Source of the DNA: Candidatus Saccharimonadota bacterium
GTDB lineage: Bacteria > Patescibacteriota > Saccharimonadia > Saccharimonadales > UBA10212
Direction: 5' to 3'
Length of the DNA: 23,352 nucleotides
Assembly (NCBI GenBank): GCA_028288985.1
Contig: JAQGHE010000002.1
Coordinates: forward strand, 1-23,352
In this document: positions 1-5,535 of the stretch, piece after piece
Position numbering within the stretch: position 1 is the stretch's first letter
How the letters are laid out: each line of letters begins with the position of its first letter
Notes under the pieces: model-generated
The model's input: only the letters and a program-made list of their open reading frames with translations
Databases searched by the model: none
Told to the model about the DNA's origin: nothing
Position numbers and translations under genes: made by a program

Positions 1-1041
1 ACCGGCCAGCTTTACTTAACGGACAATCAGGGCAAGCAGCAGCCTAAGCTGGCTTACCCCAAAAACTCATACCTTGGCTTTCAGGCGTCATCACGCGGCG
101 GCAATGTGCTGCTGTCTATCAACGCCAACACTCCCGGCGAAACTTTCGTCGTTTTGTCTCAAGGTTTGCTGAAGCAGCTGCCAGCCAAAACCATTGGAGA
201 ACTTCACGCAAGCTCGCTTATCGGCTTATCGCATCAGCTCTATTTTGTTGATGAGGGCTCGGTGCTGGCTGTAAATTGCCCGGATGCCGCCACGGAATGC
301 ACTTTAGACCGGATTGACCTGGGCAGCGGCGACCAAAAAACAATTATAAAAACCGGGTTAAAGCAAATAAGTAAGGTGTTCCCGCAGGCTTATCTGCTGG
401 GATTTGACCGGGACAAGAAGATAGCCTACCTAAGGGTTGATGGAGCCAACAAGCTGGGTAGAGACAACAGCGCTATTTATCAGATTGATACCGCTACTCA
501 AAAGGTCATAGGCAGCTCTAAGTTGCCGAGCTTCTTAGATTATTCCGTTTCGTTATCTCCGGATTATAAGCAGGCCGCCTACCAATCCATAGATACCAAG
601 AATAAAGCCAGTGTGGTTATCTTGAATCTTGCAGATGGTAAACAGCAAAGTATCAGCTGGACGCTGAGTGCCATGCCAAGCGCGCCGGACACTCTTAAGT
701 GGTCGCCGGACGGCCAAAAAATTCTTGCTCAAACCATAGCTTTGAACTCCGCGGACGCAAAGGCCGCACCAGTAGCCGTAAAGACGGCCTACATTGATGT
801 GACGGGCAATAAAGTAACGCCTCTACAGCAGATCGATGATTCCCGTTACGGCAGATTGACCTACCAAACGTGGCTGGACGACAAAACGATTTTATATCAA
901 AGCAAAAAGACTTCAGAGGCGGGCAATTTCGCAAAAGCTTCCATTCAGATGCTTAAAGTAGATATCGGCACCAAGAAGACATCAGACTTCAAGGGGCCAA
1001 CCGCCGACTTATTCCGAGTCTTTGAAGTCACTAAGCAGTAA
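1..1041 (+). CDS. Beta-propeller-like (TolB/WD40-type) protein, 5' partial
   Basis: The reading frame is open from the first base of the window and ends at TAA 1039-1041, so the true start lies upstream; the GTG at 106 is an internal codon of no special merit. The visible 346 residues carry repeats of the form 'SLSPDYKQAAYQS' and 'KWSPDGQKILAQT', which match the S-P-D-G signature of TolB/PD40-type beta-propeller blades, with alternating short hydrophobic strands throughout. Such propellers usually act as extracytoplasmic binding scaffolds. The N-terminus is missing, so a signal peptide or membrane anchor cannot be judged. No catalytic motif is visible. The assignment to a propeller fold is fairly safe; a specific function is not. 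Confidence 0.7.
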   Translation, partial: TGQLYLTDNQGKQQPKLAYPKNSYLGFQASSRGGNVLLSINANTPGETFVVLSQGLLKQLPAKTIGELHASSLIGLSHQLYFVDEGSVLAVNCPDAATECTLDRIDLGSGDQKTIIKTGLKQISKVFPQAYLLGFDRDKKIAYLRVDGANKLGRDNSAIYQIDTATQKVIGSSKLPSFLDYSVSLSPDYKQAAYQSIDTKNKASVVILNLADGKQQSISWTLSAMPSAPDTLKWSPDGQKILAQTIALNSADAKAAPVAVKTAYIDVTGNKVTPLQQIDDSRYGRLTYQTWLDDKTILYQSKKTSEAGNFAKASIQMLKVDIGTKKTSDFKGPTADLFRVFEVTKQ

Positions 1042-1053
1042 GAGTAAATCAAG

Positions 1054-1059
1054 TACAAT
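1054..1059 (+). promoter_or_regulatory. -10-like box for the first guanylate-kinase-like gene (leaderless)
   Basis: TACAAT ends 10 nt before the GTG start at 1069. A transcript starting about 7 nt after the hexamer would have a leader of only about 3 nt. There is no convincing -35 and no Shine-Dalgarno sequence. Confidence 0.45.
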
Positions 1060-1068
1060 ATAGCTTAA

Positions 1069-1770
1069 GTGGACAAGCAAGCGTTCCTAGAATTATTTCC
1101 GGAGCTGGTTAAAAATTACCGGCCGGCGGTTGATGTCCTGCAGAAAATCGGATCAATTGATTTGCTGATTATTATCGGTCCTTCCGGAGTTGGGAAGACA
1201 ACTGTAATCCGCAATATTGGCCTGCCATTCACAGCCTCAGACGTGACTCGCTCCGCTCGTCCGGAGGAAGTAGACGGGGTTGATTATCATTTCCGGACCG
1301 ACTACGGCCAAATAGTAAACGACATAAAAGGCGGTCGCTTTGTGCAAATAGCTGTCAGTCCTGACGGCGAATTTTATGCAACCCGCGAAAGTTCTTATCC
1401 ACCATCCGGCCCGGCGGTAATGGCCGTGGTAGCCGATGTTGTCCCAGTGTTCAGGCGGCTTGGATTTAATCGTACTATCAGTGCATTTATCACTCCTCCC
1501 AGCTTTGAGGAGTGGATGAACAGGATGAAAACTCATGAATTGTCTAGCGAACAGTTGGTCAAAAGACTGGTAGAAGCCAAAAGGTCGCTTAGCTTTGCCC
1601 TAAGCGACGATCAAACGCACTTTATTTTAAGTGACGAAGTTGGTGCCACTCTAGCTCAAACAAAAGGGCTATTAAGCGCCAAACCGGATCTTCAAAGAGA
1701 AGAATCTGCCCGCGATATTGCCTCCCAGCTTCTGCAGAGACTTGAGCAGAACGATGCCCAACTAGTATAG
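1069..1770 (+). CDS. Guanylate-kinase-like P-loop protein A
   Basis: This 233-aa protein resembles guanylate kinase (GMP + ATP to GDP + ADP) but is altered. Visible: an intact Walker A, GPSGVGKTT at residues 37-45, followed by TRSARPEEVDGVDYHF, which matches the GMP-binding signature TTRxPRxxEvdGvDYhF, and a late FITPPSFEEWMNRM that matches the family's IFixPPS segment. The region that normally holds the D-x-x-G motif before the PPS segment reads VVADVVPVF and is not conserved, and the usual YGT after the GMP loop is replaced by YATRES. It has an extra helix of about 30 residues in front of the P-loop. A similar gene follows 10 nt downstream. It may be a real kinase, or a regulatory nucleotide-binding paralog. 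Start is GTG, chosen because the -10-like box sits just upstream. Confidence 0.8.
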   Translation: MDKQAFLELFPELVKNYRPAVDVLQKIGSIDLLIIIGPSGVGKTTVIRNIGLPFTASDVTRSARPEEVDGVDYHFRTDYGQIVNDIKGGRFVQIAVSPDGEFYATRESSYPPSGPAVMAVVADVVPVFRRLGFNRTISAFITPPSFEEWMNRMKTHELSSEQLVKRLVEAKRSLSFALSDDQTHFILSDEVGATLAQTKGLLSAKPDLQREESARDIASQLLQRLEQNDAQLV

Positions 1771-1771
1771 A
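1742..1771 (+). promoter_or_regulatory. Promoter of guanylate-kinase-like gene B (leaderless)
   Basis: TTGAGC (1742-1747), an 18-nt spacer, then TATAGA (1766-1771). The hexamer overlaps the stop codon of the previous gene and lies 10 nt before the ATG at 1781, leaving about 3 nt of predicted leader. The downstream gene would thus have its own promoter despite the 10-nt gap. Confidence 0.5.
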
Positions 1772-1780
1772 ATGGATTAA

Positions 1781-2509
1781 ATGCACGATTTCTCGCTGAG
1801 ACATTATCAAGTTTTTAAAGACGCCCTGCAGGATTATCGGATGTCTGAGCATGCCAAAAAGACGCTTAAGGATTTACGACTGGTGCTTATGGTAGCCGCG
1901 ACTTCTACGGGGCGCAATACCCTAATCCGCCATCTTGAACGGACCGGCAGGTACCATTACATAACTTCAGATACCACGCGACCTCCGAGAATTAATGATG
2001 GCATTCTTGAACAGACTGGCAAAGAATATTGGTTCCGGACTGAAGAGGAAGTTCTAGCCGATTTGCTCACAGGAAAGTTCTTAGAGGCCGAACTAATCCA
2101 CGACCAGCAGGTCTCAGGAATTAGTATTCGTGAATTAGAAAAAGCCAAGCAAGAGGAAAAGACTGCTATTACAGACATTGAGCTGGGGGGTATCCAAAAC
2201 ATCCTTAACGCCAAGCCGGATACAATTGCCATAATGCTTCTGCCGCCCAGTTTTGAGCAGTGGCAGCAAAGAATCGCGCGGCGGGGCGTGATGAGCGCCG
2301 AAGAATATTCAAGACGGTTAAAAACGGCTGACCGAATATTTGAAGACGGACTGAACCATGATTATTATCAATTTGTCATCGCCAGAGACGTGGATAAATC
2401 GGCCTCCATCATCGACTCCTTGGCGGCGGGCGGGCCCAACCCCGATCAAATTGAGGGAAAGAAGCTTGTAGTAGAGCTCCACCGTCAACTCCAAGCAACA
2501 GAACTTTAA
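1781..2509 (+). CDS. Guanylate-kinase-like protein B with a broken P-loop
   Basis: This 242-aa protein is a second guanylate-kinase-like paralog. Where protein A has an intact Walker A, this one reads AATSTGRNT (residues 39-47): the first and middle glycines, the catalytic lysine (now R45) and the following S/T (now N46) are all changed. In contrast it keeps TTRPPR in the GMP-binding loop, the D-I-E-L-G-G segment that corresponds to the family's DxxG motif, and IMLLPPSFEQWQQRIARRG at the PPS segment. It also keeps the N-terminal helical extension of protein A. ATP binding in the usual manner looks unlikely, so it is probably not an active kinase by itself. It could form a heteromer with protein A or act as a binding or scaffold protein. 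Confidence 0.78.
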   Translation: MHDFSLRHYQVFKDALQDYRMSEHAKKTLKDLRLVLMVAATSTGRNTLIRHLERTGRYHYITSDTTRPPRINDGILEQTGKEYWFRTEEEVLADLLTGKFLEAELIHDQQVSGISIRELEKAKQEEKTAITDIELGGIQNILNAKPDTIAIMLLPPSFEQWQQRIARRGVMSAEEYSRRLKTADRIFEDGLNHDYYQFVIARDVDKSASIIDSLAAGGPNPDQIEGKKLVVELHRQLQATEL

Positions 2510-2516
2510 ATAGCTA

Positions 2517-2546
2517 TTGCTTGCAAGAAAATACGGATTGTACTAT
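2517..2546 (+). promoter_or_regulatory. Promoter of the 161-aa unknown gene (near-leaderless)
   Basis: TTGCTT (2517-2522), 18-nt spacer, TACTAT (2541-2546), 12 nt before the ATG at 2558. Predicted leader about 5 nt, with no Shine-Dalgarno sequence. Confidence 0.5.
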
Positions 2547-2557
2547 GGTTTAGCCAA

Positions 2558-3043
2558 ATGGAGCTAGTTAATCAATCCCCGGAGAAATCGGGCCAGCGCC
2601 TAGATAGGGCAGCCGAGTTCGCAGCCGAAGCCATAAGCTACGGCAGGATGACTTGGCACGCCAGAAAACTGCTTGGCGATGGCTTAAGGGTACACGCTGA
2701 ACCGTTGGCGGCCCCGGGTACAATTGATCTTAAGCAATACGACCGCTCATTCGACCTAGCTGTAATGCAGGAAATAGACGGCAACAGAGGAGAAGCACTC
2801 ACGATTTATGCCAACTGGGATGTGGACATGAAGCTTCGGGCAGAACACACGGTTTATGGCGACTATGAGGCTGTCACCACAAGGTTCGACTCGCAACTAC
2901 CCCCAGAGCACAATACTATGAGCCGAGATGAGGTGACACAATGGCTCAAAATTGCTCACGATCGTCTGAAAATGACGCCAAAAGAAAAACGCGCCGCCCG
3001 CGCTCAGCGTCCGGAGTTCTCGCTAGCCGAAGAGAGGAATTAA
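2558..3043 (+). CDS. Conserved-looking hypothetical protein, 161 aa
   Basis: I do not recognise a family. The protein is soluble and highly charged, with no signal peptide or membrane segment. It begins with a helical, alanine-rich part (residues about 15-50), continues with a mixed alpha/beta stretch around residues 60-110, and ends in a basic helix (KMTPKEKRAARAQRPEF). It lies directly downstream of the two guanylate-kinase-like genes in the same orientation, but with its own promoter-like sequence. Its TAA (3041-3043) overlaps the stop codon of the convergent carboxypeptidase gene: the two stops share the palindrome TTAA at 3040-3043. Coding potential is supported by length, start context and tight packing. 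Confidence 0.65.
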   Translation: MELVNQSPEKSGQRLDRAAEFAAEAISYGRMTWHARKLLGDGLRVHAEPLAAPGTIDLKQYDRSFDLAVMQEIDGNRGEALTIYANWDVDMKLRAEHTVYGDYEAVTTRFDSQLPPEHNTMSRDEVTQWLKIAHDRLKMTPKEKRAARAQRPEFSLAEERN

Positions 3044-3750
3044 ACCGGCGAGTAGCGCCAGTGCCATGGCTCGAATTTAACTCCGTGTGGATTGTCCCTC
3101 GGATAGGATAAGAAAAAGCCAAACTTTCCGGCATTCTGAACTAACCAGGCATATTCCTTAGTTTTTTCAAATAGTTCCGGCTCCTCGTCTGTGGGGATAC
3201 CGTCCTGGTTAAGGACATCTAAAGCTGTATTAACCGGATCTCCGTGTTGGCTGAAGCCTGGCAGGGCAACGCCACTGGCCACGTATCTAATGTTAAAGTC
3301 GCTCAATTCCAGATAGGTTAAGAAAACTATGGCTTGATGGGCCGGCGAACGGTAACCCGACTCTATTAATAAATCACTTTGCAGCTCATCGCCGATAGCC
3401 TGCTTCATTTTTTGAAAAGCGTCCAAAACCCTTTGCGGTGCATATTGATTGGCTATGATCATGTTTTCACCACCGCGTGTATACTGCTGGCCTTCAATAG
3501 CCGCCAGATCACGCGGAGGGTTCTCCATAGTCACGAATGGCCCCATAAAGCCAAGCGTTTTTGGATCTATGGCCAAAAGATCTATTATTAATTCCACCTC
3601 CTGCGGCTGCAATTTATTATAGAGGTTTTCAAAGGTCAGGTTGGCAAGAGGAGTCTTGGTATAACGGTCATCCCGCCCTACCTTATCAAGAATATTTTTA
3701 ACAAGCTCTCTATCCATTACTCCCTGCCGGGGATCCGCTTCAAAACTCAT
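3040..3750 (-). CDS. VanY/DacB-type D-alanyl-D-alanine carboxypeptidase (peptidase M15B, LAS family)
   Basis: This 236-aa protein has the full set of LAS-family motifs: SGYRSPAHQ; SQHGDPVNTALDV, which supplies zinc ligands H169 and D178; and EPWHWRY, which supplies the catalytic E227 and third zinc ligand H230. These enzymes remove the terminal D-Ala from peptidoglycan precursors or stem peptides. The start at 3750 is chosen over an in-frame ATG at 3792 because the upstream choice would place the CIRCE palindrome inside the coding region, and because a -10-like TACACT lies exactly 7 nt before 3750. With this start there is no signal peptide or membrane anchor, which is odd for a cell-wall enzyme. 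It is divergent from the hrcA operon and convergent with the 161-aa gene. Confidence 0.85.
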   Translation of the reverse strand: MSFEADPRQGVMDRELVKNILDKVGRDDRYTKTPLANLTFENLYNKLQPQEVELIIDLLAIDPKTLGFMGPFVTMENPPRDLAAIEGQQYTRGGENMIIANQYAPQRVLDAFQKMKQAIGDELQSDLLIESGYRSPAHQAIVFLTYLELSDFNIRYVASGVALPGFSQHGDPVNTALDVLNQDGIPTDEEPELFEKTKEYAWLVQNAGKFGFFLSYPRDNPHGVKFEPWHWRYSPV

Positions 3751-3756
3751 AGTAAA

Positions 3757-3762
3757 AGTGTA
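3757..3762 (-). promoter_or_regulatory. -10-like box of the carboxypeptidase gene (leaderless)
   Basis: Read on the minus strand this is TACACT, ending 7 nt before the A of the ATG at 3750, so the predicted transcript starts at the start codon itself. The corresponding -35 area would fall in the left arm of the CIRCE element, so HrcA binding could affect both directions. Confidence 0.45.
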
Positions 3763-3776
3763 GCAAAAAAATAACG

Positions 3777-3803
3777 TTGGCACTCTTGACATTGGAGTGC
3801 CAA
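3777..3803. promoter_or_regulatory. CIRCE operator (HrcA binding site)
   Basis: A perfect 9-bp inverted repeat with a 9-bp spacer: TTGGCACTC (3777-3785), N9, GAGTGCCAA (3795-3803). The consensus CIRCE is TTAGCACTC-N9-GAGTGCTAA; both deviations from it (A to G, T to C) are compensatory, so the palindrome is intact. The spacer holds the TTGACA -35 box (3786-3791) of the hrcA promoter, so bound HrcA would block RNA polymerase directly. Confidence 0.95.
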
Positions 3804-3815
3804 AAAACCTAAAAT
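3786..3815 (+). promoter_or_regulatory. hrcA operon promoter
   Basis: Consensus TTGACA (3786-3791), 18-nt spacer, TAAAAT (3810-3815). Transcription is predicted to begin near 3822, giving a leader of about 30 nt. The -35 lies in the CIRCE spacer. This is a housekeeping-type promoter with operator control, not an alternative heat-shock sigma promoter. Confidence 0.75.
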
Positions 3816-3821
3816 ATTAAC

Positions 3822-3848
3822 GCACTAGCAGTATTGCTACAGGAGTGC
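3822..3848 (+). promoter_or_regulatory. hrcA leader hairpin overlapping the Shine-Dalgarno site
   Basis: GCACT (3822-3826) pairs with AGTGC (3844-3848), and AGCA (3827-3830) pairs with TGCT (3835-3838) around a GTAT loop; ACAGG (3839-3843) is a bulge. The Shine-Dalgarno AGGAG (3841-3845) is thus partly in the bulge and partly in the outer stem. The hairpin begins at the predicted transcription start. A second copy of the CIRCE right arm, GAGTGCCAA (3843-3851), ends directly before the ATG. Confidence 0.4.
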
Positions 3849-3851
3849 CAA

Positions 3852-4562
3852 ATGACCGATAGACAAGCAAAAATACTACAAGCCATCGTGGAACAGTACG
3901 CCGAAGTAGCCAGCCCGGTGGGCAGCAGCCTGCTGGCCAGAGCTTTTGGTGTTTCCAGTGCAACTATTCGTGCTGAAATGGCCGAACTAGAGCGGCTGGG
4001 CTTTATTCAGCAGCCCCATACCAGTGCCGGCCGTGTTCCTACAGATCAGGGATATCGTTTTTACGTTAATTTATTGTCTCAAACCGGAGGCCATGAACTC
4101 AGCCAACCCCGGGCAGAGCGGGCCCTGGCGGCCCGCATGGCCAGCGGAGGTTTGCCGGAACGTACCATCAGAAATACCGTTGATACGCTGGTAGAACTTA
4201 CCCACAATCTGGGTATGGCTACCATCGGCGACCAGCTTTATATGAGCGGTCTTTCAAATTTGTTTGGCCAGCCGGAATTTATGCATCCGGGCCAAGTCCA
4301 GGAGGTTGCGAGGCTTCTGGACAATCTGGAACCATGGCTTTATGAGGCTGCGCCGAATGAGCCTTTAAGTGTTTACATCGGCCGCGAGAATCCTATCGGC
4401 CGCGGTGCCGGCTGCAGCCTGATTATCAGCCGTTTCCGCAGCCCATTTTCAGATCGCAGTTACATCGGTGTGCTAGGCCCAACCCGCCAAAGTTACCGTG
4501 ATGTAATGGGCCTCGTCCAGCGAGCCGGTAAAACCCTGGAGGAAACACTCCATGTTGTTTGA
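3852..4562 (+). CDS. hrcA: HrcA heat-shock repressor, short form
   Basis: HrcA represses chaperone operons by binding CIRCE. The N-terminus MTDRQAKILQAIVEQY followed by PVGSSLLA, SSATIRAEMAELERLGF and HTSAGRVPTDQGYRFYV is the family's winged-helix DNA-binding domain. The C-terminal part keeps QPEF, the VYIGREN segment and GVLGPTRQSYRDV. At 236 aa it is about 100 residues shorter than typical HrcA (about 340): the sequence passes from the helix TVDTLVELTHNLG almost directly to the QPEF segment, so most of the central GAF-like/inserted region is missing. The start is the ATG at 3852 with AGGAG 6 nt upstream; an in-frame TTG at 3834 lies within the predicted leader hairpin. It is first in the operon and so represses itself. 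Confidence 0.95.
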   Translation: MTDRQAKILQAIVEQYAEVASPVGSSLLARAFGVSSATIRAEMAELERLGFIQQPHTSAGRVPTDQGYRFYVNLLSQTGGHELSQPRAERALAARMASGGLPERTIRNTVDTLVELTHNLGMATIGDQLYMSGLSNLFGQPEFMHPGQVQEVARLLDNLEPWLYEAAPNEPLSVYIGRENPIGRGAGCSLIISRFRSPFSDRSYIGVLGPTRQSYRDVMGLVQRAGKTLEETLHVV

Positions 4563-4650
4563 CCTTTTCGTTGACGCCCTGTCGTTGGGCTGGTTCCGTG
4601 ATATTAAAAAGCTTGCAACCGGGAAATTAAAAGATGACAAAAGCAAGTAA
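4552..4650 (+). CDS. Small ORF (32 aa) bridging hrcA and grpE
   Basis: ATG at 4552 lies inside the last codons of hrcA and is preceded by a strong GGAGG (4538-4542) at a 9-nt spacing. It encodes 32 residues with a hydrophobic start (MLFDLFVDALSLGWF) and a lysine-rich end, and stops at TAA 4648-4650, 17 nt into grpE. The grpE start has no good Shine-Dalgarno sequence of its own, so translation of this ORF could couple hrcA to grpE. It may be a coupling device, a real micropeptide, or chance. No homology claim is made. Confidence 0.4.
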   Translation: MLFDLFVDALSLGWFRDIKKLATGKLKDDKSK

Positions 4651-5107
4651 AAAACCCACCATCCAAGAACTTGAAGAGCAAGTCAGTCAACTGACGGAGG
4701 CGCTGCAGCGCGAGAGGGCCGATGCCATAAATGTTCGCCGCCGGGCAGAAGAAGACCGGGTGAAAATGGCCAGCTTTTATAAAGCCAAGATCGTCCGGGA
4801 TCTTCTGCCTGGTCTCGATAATCTGGAGCGGGCCCTAAAACATGTACCAAAAGATATAGCCGACCACGAATACGTAAAAGGCATCCAAAGCGTGGTGAAA
4901 CATTTTGAGCAAAATCTCCAGCAGCTGGGCGTGGAGAAGATCAAAACAGTCGGTGAAGAGTTTGATCCGGCCCTGCACGAGGCCATCCATATGGAAGACG
5001 GCGACGGCAATATTGAAGTTGTTTGCGAGGAACTTCAATCCGGCTACAAGATCGGCGACGAAGTCATCCGCCACGCCATAGTCAAAGTAAAAATGGATAA
5101 AAAGTAA
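4634..5107 (+). CDS. grpE: GrpE nucleotide exchange factor
   Basis: GrpE releases ADP from DnaK and so resets the chaperone cycle in the cytoplasm. The 157-aa protein has the expected order: a long N-terminal coiled coil (about residues 8-60, rich in E, Q, R), then DLLPGLDNLERAL, and the C-terminal beta domain containing LGVEKIKTVGEEFDPALHEAI and the final VIRHAIVKV, all family signatures. Length is a little below the usual 170-200 because the acidic N-terminal tail is short. The start ATG at 4634 lacks a strong ribosome binding site and lies inside the small upstream ORF, which suggests coupled translation. Its TAA overlaps the next gene's ATG (TAATG). Confidence 0.97.
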   Translation: MTKASKKPTIQELEEQVSQLTEALQRERADAINVRRRAEEDRVKMASFYKAKIVRDLLPGLDNLERALKHVPKDIADHEYVKGIQSVVKHFEQNLQQLGVEKIKTVGEEFDPALHEAIHMEDGDGNIEVVCEELQSGYKIGDEVIRHAIVKVKMDKK

Positions 5108-5535
5108 TGTCGAAAGTTCCAGATAGTCTTCTTCATATGCTTTTCAAGCAAAATAAAGATGGAGATCCCGAGTTAAAAGGTTTCTGGTATAGCGTTTTTC
5201 GGCCAGTCGGCAACCGTTACTACGTGGGAATGAAGCTTTATACAATTACATTCTTAATCCGCTATGTTCCACTGATTGTATTGCTGGTACTTGGCGCTAT
5301 TAAATATCCAAGCTTAGCCTGGTTTCTGCTACTGGCGGTAGTAGCTGCGGGTGCCCTCATAGACCATTTCGTAGTTTATAAATGGGAAGAAAAGATATCT
5401 TGGAAGTATCTATACAGCGCTCATTATGAAAAGGATGATAGCAGTTCAGAAGCCGAAGCCCTCATGAAGGCAGTAGAGCAGAACCCTAGTGAAGAAAATT
5501 TAAGGAATCTAAAAAGTAAATTAGGAGGTAAGTAA
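5107..5535 (+). CDS. Unknown two-helix membrane protein between grpE and dnaK
   Basis: This 142-aa protein is not one I recognise. It has a polar N-terminal region of about 45 residues, two adjacent hydrophobic helices (about residues 47-66 and 70-88, including [14 protein letters not shown] and [14 protein letters not shown]), and a charged C-terminal tail rich in E, K and S with an [14 protein letters not shown] segment. The tails are likely on the same side of the membrane. Its start overlaps the grpE stop (TAATG at 5105-5109) and its stop overlaps the dnaK start (TAATG at 5533-5537), so it is locked into the heat-shock operon. The GGAGGT near its end is the dnaK ribosome binding site. A role in membrane stress is an inference from position alone. 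Confidence 0.85.
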   Translation: MSKVPDSLLHMLFKQNKDGDPELKGFWYSVFRPVGNRYYVGMKLYTITFLIRYVPLIVLLVLGAIKYPSLAWFLLLAVVAAGALIDHFVVYKWEEKISWKYLYSAHYEKDDSSSEAEALMKAVEQNPSEENLRNLKSKLGGK

